Positions 12,415 to 22,549 of a DNA stretch of 64,000 bases are shown here, piece by piece. The DNA lies in the NCBI GenBank assembly GCA_000733355.1, contig JNVV01000002.1, positions 2,548,751 through 2,612,750 of the forward strand, in the 5' to 3' direction. The notes beneath the pieces are model-generated. The model made no database searches, was not told where the DNA came from, and worked only from the letters and a program-made list of their open reading frames with translations. The stretch is from Falciphora oryzae (lineage: Eukaryota > Ascomycota > Sordariomycetes > Magnaporthales > Magnaporthaceae). A program made the translations under genes and the position numbers. The number at the start of each line of letters is the position of its first letter. The stretch's first letter is position 1.

Positions 12415-15400
12415 CTACACGCGCTGGTAAAACAAGAGGTACGCAACCTTGTTGTCCTTCACGCTGTCCTTGGCTTGCCTGCCCTTGACCGTGGCCGCCG
12501 GGGCTGCGTTGCCGTTGACGATGCTGCTCCACTTCTTACCACCGCTAGCCGGCGTGCTCACCTGGTTCCAGCCATCATCATCGCCCGTCTCCTCGTCGCC
12601 CATGCTGGCGAACCGGTTGGCGGCCGTAGATGTAGCAAAACCATCCTTGCGGCCCGAAGACTCGGATGACTTGGATGGCTCCTCCTCAGCACCAGCCTCC
12701 GCGACATCCTCAGCGCGGATACGGCGGATGACGGTGTCGTCGAGCCGGACCCACTCACTTCCGTCCTGGCGTCGGACATCCACAGTGTAATGACCACCGC
12801 TGGCGTTCTTGCCATGGTGGTAAACGGCAGCAATCAACCTGTACTTGGGCATGCCGGACGGGCTGTTGCGCTTGGCTCGAGAGAGAACCTCGCGAGGGAT
12901 CTCGAGCTCCAGCGGGTAGCCGATCTTCTTCCAGATCTTGACCGTGCCGTTGCCCTCAGCATCAAACTGGAAGCGCTTCAGGTGCAGAATCAGGACAGGG
13001 GGCAGCGACTCGATGAAAACCTGCTTGGTGGCCGTAACATCCTTGCCCCTGGGCGAGCTGAAGTCTCCACGGAGGCTCTCTGGGTTGGTCAGGTGACGCA
13101 AAGCGTCCACAATGTTGCGGACTTGGGGAGCGCCGATGTCAAGCTGCAGGGGTTGATAGGGTTCGAGAGTGACTGAATCCTTCAGGCCTGGAACGCGGAG
13201 CTCGGAACGGAGCTGTCCACCAAAAATCTTGGTGATGGGCGACGAGGTATCGGAGTGCCCGCTTGAGCGAGTGATGGCTGACCGCTGCTTGGGGCCAACC
13301 TCGAGCCAAACATTCGAGGCGTCCCCACTATCCAGGTTCGCAGAAGAAACGGACGCCGTCGGGGTCGGTAGTGAAGAGTTCGGCGCTGTGGAGACGTTCG
13401 ACGAGGGAGGCACTGCACGGAGAATATGGGCGCACTCGTCGTGCAGAGACTCGAGAAGGAATCCGAGGAATTCCTCGGCATCTTGTTGGTGGCCGCGCTG
13501 TTTCATGCGCTGTCAGTGCCTGTGCATGAGAATGGCTCAACACGGAGGGGAAGCTTACTCTCATGCTGGAGAAGCGTGGCAGTTTCTTGATGGCTTCATA
13601 GACGAACTCGGGGATAAAAGGCTCGCCATACTGCTCAAGCTCCTCGTTCTTCAGTCTACGACGCAGCTGATCGACCGAGACCGCCGAGTCAATGATCTTG
13701 AAGTCACGCATGAATTCGATCCTGATGCTGATGTTAGCGAGCACGAGCCTAGAGCGGGAACTTTGAGGCTGGCTTGACCTACATAGCATCAATAAGAGGC
13801 GTCTCGCTGTTGAAGCTATGGGCAACCTTTTTCCCAGCCTGTTCAAGGAAATCATAGAAAGGAATGCAGAAAATAAGAACTTGAAGAACCTGTTGAGGCT
13901 GTTAGCAAAAGAATAGCTCCCGGGCCGGGAGACGCGGTAAACCAACTCACAGAATTCATATAGCACATGTTCCCCGTGTTGATGAGCCCCCTTGGCTCGA
14001 GGAACGCAACTTTCTCTCCGTTACCGACACGGTATGCCCGCAAGGCCTCAGCCAGCGAGCTGTGGTTAGCCTGAGCAAAACCAGAAGCACCCGTGCTGCG
14101 AGCACCAGCAGCAGAGTCGGCGCCGGCGGTTCCGTTGAGCCCAGCCTGGGCAGAAGCCGAGGTACCAGCAGCGGCTGTTGCCGACGAGGCGGCCTTTGAG
14201 AAAAGGCCAGTCCAGAGAAGTGGGGCGGCGGGAGCGGGCGCAGGAGCGGGGACCGACTCGACCTTTGGCTCCTCAACAGCCTCAGTCTTGGCCGCTGCAG
14301 AGTCAGCAGAAACGGACGCTTTGTTCTCAGCCTGCGGCTTGGGTGCAGACTGCTTGATGTCCTTTGGCGACGCCTTGGGGAGGGCAGGGATGATCGGGAT
14401 GGCCGGGACGGCAGCACGAGCTGGAGCCTTAGTTGACTTGGTTACCGTAGGAGTGCTGGCAGATGCGGTAGACGGAGCAGCCTTGACGGACGTCGGGGTG
14501 GTCGGAGACGTCGACGTCGTGGAAGGCTGGTCTTGAGTCGAAGGGGTAGCGGAGCGAGCCGGGGGCTGCGTTGCCGTGCTCGCAGGTGACACCTTCGTCT
14601 GAGGGTCCTCCACTGTCCCAGTTACGGCCCCTTCCGGGGCAGCCGCCGGCGTAGTGTCATCCTTGGAGGGCAGGCTGAGGGTCTGCTCCTCGTTTGCGAA
14701 TGCTCTCCGCCGCCTCTTGGTCCTGGTGGAGCGGGAGGGGAACGGATCACCAGGGTGGGTGAACCATGGGAGCTTGGGTTTGTCATGTCAGTACTGGGCT
14801 TGTCCTATTCATTGCATAATCATAATACTCACCGGAGGGCGAAACGGTGTCTTGGGCAGCGACAGTTTTACGTGTGGCTGCGGCTTCGGGCTCGGAGAGC
14901 GCTCAGCGGGCGCCTCGACAGTCTGGGGGGTCGGGGGTGTGGGAGGCGCGGGAGCCTGCGCCTGAGCGGATTCCGTGGAGGAGGGTGTGTTCGGCGTCTC
15001 GACGACGGCGGGAGCACCGCCGACAATGACGGGCTTTAGCGGCGGAACAACTTGCGGCTGCGACGGCGGTTGCGGCTGCGGAGAAGGCTGAGAGTGAACC
15101 TGTGGTGCAGGGGGCTGGGCAGGAGTCTGGTGAGGGGCCCGTTGCGCGGGCTGCGGCGGCACGACAGGAGCGTGGTTGTGCGACGCAGCGCGCGTGCTGG
15201 GCGGAGGCGTCTGGTAAGGACTGGAGACGACGATGGGAGACTGCTGCTGGTTCCGGGCGTAGGCCTGCGGCTGCGGCTGGGGTTGGGGCTGCATGACTCC
15301 GGCGCCCATCATGTGGGCGTACTGATGCATGGTGGGCGGAGACCTGGCGTGGTAGTGCGGGTAGGGCATGTAGGCCTGGGCGGGCATGTTGGCGGCCGGG

Positions 15401-15684
15401 TACTGGGTGCCATTCTGGTAGGGAGGCGGGATCGGGGCGGCATGGGGGTAGACGTAGCCCGAGTAGTATCCCATGTGGTTGGCGTAGACTTGATGGTTGA
15501 GCTGCTGCTGTTGGTGCTGCTGGGGATGCTGGTGGTGATGGCCGCCATAGTGCGACTGGTATGACGGCGGGCGGCCACCCCGGCGCGGCCCAGGCCCGCC
15601 GCCGCCGTGGCCAGGGCTCATCCCGACGCCGGCACCTCCTCCGCCATCCATGGCCTGCCCAGCCGGCAGATGACGGTTGCTCAT
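12415..15684 (-). CDS. Ubiquitin C-terminal hydrolase, Ubp3/USP10 type
   Basis: 1012-aa cysteine protease from five exons: 14833-15684, 13951-14772, 13783-13889, 13559-13721 and 12415-13509. It removes ubiquitin from substrates. The Cys box is GLINTGNMCYMNS (Cys554), split from VLQVLIFC by an intron. QQDAEEFLGFLLESLHDE follows, then the His box NASGGHYTVDV (His888) and WVRLDD. The N-terminal ~300 residues are Pro/Gln/His/Tyr-rich and low in complexity. Next comes LPWFTHPGDPFPSR, which I recall from fungal Ubp3 homologues. Yeast Ubp3 works with Bre5 in vesicle traffic and ribophagy; that role here is inferred. The first true ATG is at 15684, with A at -3. The open frame reaches 15747, but its first codon there is TTG. 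All exon phases join cleanly. Confidence 0.93.
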
Positions 15685-16889
15685 CCTGCCGGCCTGGGGT
15701 CCGTCGGGACGCAGTGGTGGCTCGCCGATGCGGAGCGACCACTGCAATTCGTCACGGGCCGACTATCGGCGCGCAGGGCGGTTGTTCAGGGCGCGTGGGA
15801 GGGGCGTGGGCCGGACTGCGCCGTGCTGGGGCGCCTCGATGGGTGCTTGGGGATGAGCGCTCGCAGCAGGAGTCCAACGCGTGGGCGCAGCGCAACCTGT
15901 CGGGCGCCTTGTTTGCCGGGGAATCACGCAAGGCAGACAACGAATGCTCTCGAGCCAACGGAGAAAGAAGGAACAGGATCGCTCTACAACAACAAAAGGG
16001 CTGAAAGGAGCGGCGAGAAGGGGTGTGGGGGATAGCAGCGTCGACGCTCGCCCGTGCGAACGAAGACCAGACCAGACCTCAAGGCTGACTGTCAAGGTAG
16101 GTCGAGGTTGGGTCAAGGTGCCGAATTTCCTGCGCTGGCGAAATTTGGCTCGGTTTTTCCTGGCAAGCGGAGGGAGCCCTTTGACTGGTTGCGGCCTAGT
16201 CGCAATTGGATCAGCTAATGCGTGCGTGGCGCTTGGGCCAGATGGTGGCTGGTGCCTCTGTCGTGCGGGTTGACGCTGCATCCATGAACGCTCCTGCCAA
16301 CGTCCAGTGTCTTGGCCCACCCGACGGATTCGGAGCCAGGCGCGCAATTCATAGGGAGGCCTCGAACATATTGGGCGAGGGAGTTGGGTAGATTAGGTTG
16401 TTTTATCTCCTCCAGCTATACCATACCGGCCGCATGCGGTGGCACGGAAGAGGGCTGCTAGACTTTCTGGCGACCCAAAAAGAGGTGTTGCCTCCATAAA
16501 TTGAACCCAATGTTTGACGGAGGCTTCACCACCACCAAGGTCCCCGCGCATGACATGCGCTGAGAGTCCATTGTGTAACGACGCCCCGCCCTCGCAGAAA
16601 TTGATATCCAGTAGCGCGCTACAGCACATACAATCACTGAAGGCTGTCTCAGTGTACGCTTCTAGCAACGCCCAAAGGATGTCCGGTCAAATGATGGCGG
16701 GGCTTTTTCTCTATGTTCTAAGGACCGAGCGTCAAGGCTACGTAGTAGATAGCTACCCATCTGCTGTCTAGCAAGGCTGCAGCCTTCCCTATTTCCAGAG
16801 GCAACCCAAGATCATCTCTGCCTTTCTCGCCCTAACTGCACTAAGCAGAGCAAGGCCCTCAACACTGCCACCACTGCAATTGCTCCATT
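15685..16889. other. Intergenic region, deubiquitinase promoter and translin 3' end
   Basis: 1.2 kb without a supportable gene. The part next to 15684 should be the promoter and 5'UTR of the deubiquitinase. Overlapping frames on both strands carry no motif. Confidence 0.5.
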
Positions 16890-17731
16890 CTACTGCGGAG
16901 CCTCGCGGGGCGGGATGAGGTTTCGTAGCGACAGATCGTACACGACGTTCTCGACCTTCTTGACGTCGTACTTGACGCCGTCGACACGCTTGCGCAGGAT
17001 GTCGTTCTTGAGATTCAGCAGCTGGAAGCCAGCGTGCAGATCGCGCACGAAGGAGCTGATGCGGACGGCCAGGTCTAGGTCGCCCAGCGTGACTGCGTTG
17101 GTCGCTAGCCGGCTCAGCTCTGTCGTTAGGTCTGTGAGCGCCAGAAGGTACTCCTCGATAGTGAGATGGAACGCATCGCGGTCCTGGAGGTTCACGGGCA
17201 CTGTTTTACTGTTCGTCAGCCGCAAGTGTGAAGCTACTTTGAGCATATGGTTAGGTTCTTACCCTGGAATACAGCCCCGACCTCGTCCAGGCTCAAGAGC
17301 CTTCCAACCTCACCTGGCTTGGAGTCGTTGCCGAGGCCACCCAGAAATGCGCAAAGCACCGCGGTGAAGATGGCGCCCTGGACATGGCGAGCCCACTTCC
17401 ACTGGTACCTGTCGGGGCGTCAGCATTTGTAGCCTCTCCGAGATCCACCGCCAACTGCTACTCACTTATAGTAGGGGTGCTGCGATGCCTCGGTAGAGAG
17501 GGTGTTGATCGTCGTTACCAAGTCGTCGATGGCAGACTGGAGCTGAGGCAGAAGGCGGGTGGGGTACTCGGCCACCCGTGTTGAGTGAACGCGGGAGATG
17601 ACGCCCTGGCTGTAGGCTACCTGTCGCTCCAGCTTCTCGACGATCTCGCTCAAAGACTCGCGTGCCTTGGCATCCTGGTCGATTTTGGCTTTGAGCTGAT
17701 CGATCAGCGCCTGATCGATCATTTGTGACAT
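16890..17731 (-). CDS. Translin
   Basis: 240-aa protein from three exons: 17466-17731, 17263-17408 and 16890-17200. It is close to human translin in length (228 aa). The C-terminal signature RVDGVKYDVKKVENVVYDLS is nearly the vertebrate sequence, and the all-alpha pattern (SRVHSTRVAEYP, WARHVQGAIFTAVL) fits the family. Translin binds single-stranded nucleic acid as an octamer. With its partner TRAX it forms C3PO, an RNase that acts on passenger strands and tRNA fragments. TRAX is not encoded in this window. Start MSQMIDQALIDQ is the only in-frame ATG upstream of conserved sequence; a second Met follows at residue 4. The U2 snRNA gene lies about 550 bases upstream on the same strand. Confidence 0.93.
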
Positions 17732-18280
17732 GTTGCGATCGTTGGACTTTGCTGTCCCTCTGCCTTTTCGTCCCTGTGGGAGTTAATGCCGTAGGGCGGA
17801 ACGACCAGCCCAAGGTTTTCCAGTCGAAAAAGGAGCGTTTGATTTTTCAAATTCTGCCTGCAGAAGCCAGGCGTTTGACAGCCCTTGCGTTTCCTGCACA
17901 AACAACAGGAACAGCGAAATCGCAGTGATCGGTTTCTACTTTTCACCTCGAGTCACACATCTGGGACTGCCCCTCGTTCACTGCAATGGGCAGCTGGGCC
18001 CGATCAACGCTACTTTATATGTACACCGAATTCACTCTAGACAGACATATCGTCCAGCATGCCTCTCACAGGATGGACTGCGCGATCTTCTATCACCCAC
18101 ATCCGTTTTTGCAGCGTTTGCCGTGAATCATGAAATGTGCGATGCGGATCGACAGGAGGTTCGATATCGCTCAAGGCGAAAAGCACAATACCGATGTGAA
18201 GTGAGAGAAAGGGGTTGTACAGACAAAATTGGGGTTTCTTCTTCGCGGCCAGGGCAAGCCCCGACAACAATGAAAAAATG

Positions 18281-18470
18281 GTTCGCGTCACCTCGAGGCA
18301 GTGTAATACGAGGGACACTGTGAGGGAGACCATAGGCAAGCCCAGCGGGAATCCCTCGAGTGGCAAAAATAAGGATAATCATATGATTCTGGTCAAGTAG
18401 ACCAGTTTCAGAGATTAAACTGAAAAGAACAGATACTACACTTGATCTAAGCCAAAAGGCAAAGAGAGCT
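18281..18470 (-). ncRNA. U2 spliceosomal snRNA
   Basis: The minus strand near the 5' end reads CTCTTTGCCTTTTGGCTTAG, followed by ATCAAGTGTAGTATCTGTTC, the near-invariant 5' domain of U2. The branch-site-pairing element GTAGTA lies at 18434-18439. Stem IIa (TTCAGTTTAATCTCTGAA) follows, then a U-rich Sm site (TTATTTTTGCC). A terminal hairpin resembles stem-loop IV, with CCTCG and CGAGG flanking TATTACACTGC. The length is about 190 nt, as expected for fungal U2. Both ends are estimated: the 5' end by alignment to known U2 starts, the 3' end just after the last hairpin. No second copy was noticed in the window. Confidence 0.94.
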
Positions 18471-18517
18471 AAAGAAGAAAGGAAGGAAAACAAGCAAAAG
18501 CAGAGGGGGGAGCGCGC

Positions 18518-18529
18518 GCCTATATAGGC
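18518..18529 (-). promoter_or_regulatory. Possible TATA element of the U2 snRNA gene
   Basis: A perfect 12-base palindrome, GCCTATATAGGC, about 50 bases upstream of the inferred U2 5' end. snRNA promoters often carry a TATA-like or proximal element in this range. Position is the only evidence. Confidence 0.4.
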
Positions 18530-19300
18530 ACCAGTGTGGCCCGTGCTCATAGGCCCGCCTGGTCCGTGCTAGCTGCATCGCTGCAACCGTTTTTTGACAC
18601 CGCCCGCCCGATTTGGCACCGCCTAGCTTTTTTCTGCGGTTCTAAAAGCACGTGACACCTCCTGGAGCGCAAGCTCCGGATGGCGGCAGGTGGGGCAGGG
18701 GCACAGAGCAAGCCTCAGCGCAAAGCCGCGACGGCCGCCAGATGGTGTAGGGTCTAAGCCGCGAATAAGGACTTGTGGAAGTTTTTCTCATGCTTCACTC
18801 ATTGCATTGAAATGGCCAACGTTTGGTAGGGAAATACTGGCGCCATTTGATTTGATCTATGTCTGTATGAATACGGGGCTCCTATTTCGATGTCTCTAAA
18901 CTCGATGGGAGTACTTTCCATGGCGATTGTGATATCCCAGATTATTGTTGATGCCGATAATGTTTGGGACCAGCTCGGGGAACATATATATCTCGGATCT
19001 TAGTAGGGCGCGAGCAAGGTCGTGATCGAGGGCCAACGCTGAGGTATCTACTAGGGATAGATTTGTCTATACGCTCTGACGCTGGGAAATTCTAGTGGTA
19101 TGTACAGTCGAGGTCAGGAGGATTCGCCCCTCCTTTACAACAGGGCTCGGCCCCAGTAGCAAACGCCTACGTAGATTGCCCGGCCCTGCCAGTCTCACGA
19201 ACCATAATGGTACAAGTTGGTTCTACCGGAAACAATGACGGCCTCGTCCACGATTTCGAAGAGAGCTCAGAAGCGCCCGCGCCGCAGTGCCAACCCCCCC

Positions 19301-20186
19301 TCAAAATCTCCTCCCCTTTAGCACGGTCCTACCAGCGTAAGACCCGATGGCGTACCCAGCATAGACGCCCGTTAGCACGGTGACGGGCCAGCGCTGCCAG
19401 TCGCGGTCCCAGTCGAGCGGGATGGGGACGGCGCCGAGCCAGGCGCCGAGGAAGGCGCCGGCGAGCGCACCAACCGACTCGTCAAAGGGCGCCCGCAGCC
19501 CGACAAGCGCGCGCCAGGCGGCGGCGTCGACGCCGCGCGTGTAGAAGAGCGGGAAGAGGGTGAGGAGCGAGAGGTGCGCGGCGCAGAGGAAGGTGTGGGG
19601 TACGTGCGTCAGGAAAGGCGCGCCGAAGAGCACCATGGCCGCGTGCAAGGGTGGCGTCGCGATCAGGGTGAGGAGGAGTGAGAGGAGGGCGGCCTATTCG
19701 CGACGGACTCGTGGTCAACATATTTTATTCGCGGGACAGTACTCGAGCGGGAGCATGGAAAGCGTGACCAAGCCGACATACCATGACAATGTTGGGCTCG
19801 CTGCCGGCGGGGCCAGCCTTCTTCTTCTCGCCCGGGCGCGACTTGCGCTGCGACCTCGAGGAGCCGGCGACAGGCAGGAAGATGACAGCGTAGACGACTT
19901 GGATGAGGGCCATGATGGGGAGCATGGAGCGGCCCATGGTAGCCACAGGATCCTGCACCAGCTGTTTGAAGAAAACGGCGAAGACCTGGGCCTGCAGAGC
20001 CGGTATCGACGCCGCTACATAGCTGAGGGGCCCGCTGGCCGCATCGTGGACGGAACCAACGCCGGCGCTGGGGCTTGGGCTGCTCGCTGTCGCTGCCGGC
20101 GCGGCCGCTGCAACTGCTGAGCCGTCCTTCTTCGGCTTCGCTGCGGGGGAGGATGGCGACATGGTGACAGGGTCTACTAGTGGCAT
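19301..20186 (-). CDS. GPI-anchor biosynthesis membrane protein, Gpi11/PIG-F family
   Basis: 265-aa multispanning membrane protein from two exons, 19782-20186 and 19301-19693. PIG-F/Gpi11 is the partner subunit of the enzymes that add ethanolamine phosphate to the GPI core in the ER. Visible marks are the hydrophobic helix [20 protein letters not shown], the conserved [20 protein letters not shown] segment, a further helix around LLTLFPLFY, and a Gly-rich C-terminal helix pair ([35 protein letters not shown]). The intron (GTATGT donor, GAATAG acceptor) joins in phase 0. Two ATGs are possible. The first is at 20186. The second, nine codons later at 20162, has the stronger context (CACCATGTCG) and may be the true start. 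The N-terminus is an Ala/Ser/Pro-rich cytosolic tail. Confidence 0.85.
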
Positions 20187-20598
20187 GGGGAGAGTGAGAA
20201 GCCCCGACCTGGCCAGATCGAATGCATCGAGCTGGGGCGGGTTTTAGTTCGGCACTTTGTGATTACCTAAGCCAACTAGCAACCCATGCCCGCTCAGCGG
20301 CCACGTTTGGCGGGCAGTTGTTACCACTGAGCACCGAGTCAGCATTCAGGGGCATCTCCCTCAAACCTTTGCCCCCGAAGCAACCTGCTCAGGCAAACAG
20401 AACACACCGCTGCGAGCCGATGATGGATAATATCAAGCATCTAAGCATATGTTCATATTTCATTGGACGTGACCCTAGTCCACCGTTCTTTAACCCCACC
20501 AATGCGCCGCCACAAATGCATGAAATCTACATGATGTCGCTAAAAGTGCACAAAAAAGCAATTGCCTTCACATCCACTGCCCCGGATACCCCTGACTC

Positions 20599-22549
20599 CT
20601 ATGACTTGTAGGCCGGGGCTGCCTGGATGATCGTGGTCTCCTCCATGTAGAGGTCGTAGACCCCGTTGCCGACATACTCATCCCGGTATATCCACAGGGT
20701 CTTGCCCCCGCTCTCGGTCTCGGTCTTGACGCCCGCATCCTGCAGCTCGTCGGCCACGTTTTCGACGGCCACCTTGACCATGGACTTGAGCACCTGCGCT
20801 TCCACGATTGGACCGCCCTTGGGAATGACGACTTTGTGCGAGAGGAAGACGCAGGTGATGCCGAGAACGAGCAGGCCCAGCGCCACAGCTCCAAAGATGA
20901 GGTGGATGAACTCCCAATGCTCCATCTTGAGCCGGACACCAATCTCGGGCTGCTGGCCAGGCACAAGGACGCCGGAGTTGGTTTCGGCGGCGGCCCCGAT
21001 CACGCCTGTAGCGAAGCGGGACATGACCCAGGCCAGGTCTTTGGGGTTACCAGCCCTGGGCTCTCCAAAGAAGGACTCGGCTGGGTACACCTGTGCCTGA
21101 ACAGGCAGCTGGACCGACCTGGGCTGATTGGTCGCTGTGTCTCCCGTCACGGATGCGAAGCCCTGCAGAGCGATCGCCGCCGCCGCCAGGCGTGCCATCT
21201 CACTGCCAACCTCCTCCTCCGGCCTCGTGGACTTCTCGACCATGCTGACCGCGGTCGTACAGTTGTACCACCACGATTCCCGTTGGGTGGACTCGAAGAC
21301 GGTGACGTAGCTGCATCGTGGGCCGCAGCTGTTTCGTGTGTCAGTCATGTAGGTGCTCTGGTCGAGTCCACCGCGTACCGGCAGGGTGACATTCAGGTTA
21401 CGCGTCGCCGAAATCTGCACTGTGATGTTTGTCTGTGTGCCGTCGCCGCCCGCAATAACTGGAAAGCTATCGCAAACTGTGTTGACCCGCACTCGTCGCT
21501 CCGTGGTGACGGTGATGGGGATCCTGTCCGTGTTGTTGACACTCTCGGGGTTGATTTCGTGGAATACGTATGTGCAGACAGCAGGGTCTGTTTCACAGAA
21601 AAACATGGGATTGTCCGAACCCCATAGGCTGCCCGGTTCGGGGAATGAGTTGTTGTTGATGGAGGTCTTGTGTGACTGTGAGATGACGCCCAGATTATAG
21701 GCAGAGTACTGCCTGGCTGCAAGGGCGGTGTCGCTGCCCGCTCCCGTGTCGATGGTGTCAAGGCTCGGAAGAAAGACTTGGCCATCACGAAGCAAGGCCT
21801 TGTCTTCGTTGTTCTCGATAGAGAAGCAGAGACTCACAGACGCCAGTCCGACTTGAGCCGCCTGTTGAAGATTGGTGTGAGTGAGGGAGACCAATCTAAA
21901 CCGGGACGGGGCTACTACGTACCAGCGCGAGCAAGAGCCACGAAACGGCGACTGCCAAGAGGGATGGCCTCTTGGAGCTCAGAATGAGCATTGTCACGCG
22001 GCTCAGGCTGTGGGCGTGGAGAATGCCCTCGACCTTCTTGGCTGATCTGTGTCTGCGACTCAAGATCCACCACCTCAGATCCGCCACGACACCGTTCATG
22101 ATGCTGACAGTCATCAGAGCCAGCCCAATAGACAGTCCCGTAATGAGGGCGTTAAACACACGCTTCTTAGTCCTGGTGAGAACTTCCATGTGTGAAAAGG
22201 TGATGAGGACAGCGTAAATGGAGGCTATAAGGACCACTATGACAAGCCACCTGCTGAGAAGCCCCACCACGGCCTTTTTCCGGGACGGCCTCTTGGCGGG
22301 GAAGCCTTTGAACTGGCGAGTCGCTGGGCTGGATTGGCGGGAGGCATGGTTGAAGGCCGACTCGTTTTGCTGCTGCTGCTCGTCCTGGTACTGCTGCGGT
22401 TGCGGTTGCTGTTGCTGGCTGCCCCAGTAGCTCTGGGGCTCTGGAGGGGGCATCGGCATGGAAGTGGAATTCATGGCTGCTGGTGTTCTCGAGCTCAGAG
22501 GAATGCCGGAACGATCTTCACCCCCGTCTAACGGCACATAGGGGCCCAT
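20599..22549 (-). CDS. Unassigned four-helix membrane protein with a large probably extracellular domain
   Basis: 629-aa protein from two exons, 21923-22549 and 20599-21861 (GTACGT donor, CAACAG acceptor, phase 0). I do not recognise the family. Residues 1-95 are polar and Gln-rich, with a basic stretch (PAKRPSRKK) before the first helix. Three hydrophobic helices follow: WLVIVVLIASIYAVLITF, ALITGLSIGLALMTVSIM and [20 protein letters not shown] loop of about 300 residues carries several N-glycosylation sequons (NNTD, NITV, NVTL, NCTT) and cysteines (CGPRC, CETDPAVC). A fourth helix, LIFGAVALGLLVLGITCVFL, precedes a cytosolic tail. The arrangement suggests a surface or secretory-pathway protein with the loop outside. 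Function is unknown; a fungus-specific family is likely. Confidence 0.8.

Noticed and set aside
15685..15747. N-terminal extension of the deubiquitinase
   Set aside because: The first codon at 15747 is TTG, not ATG; the first ATG in frame is 15684.
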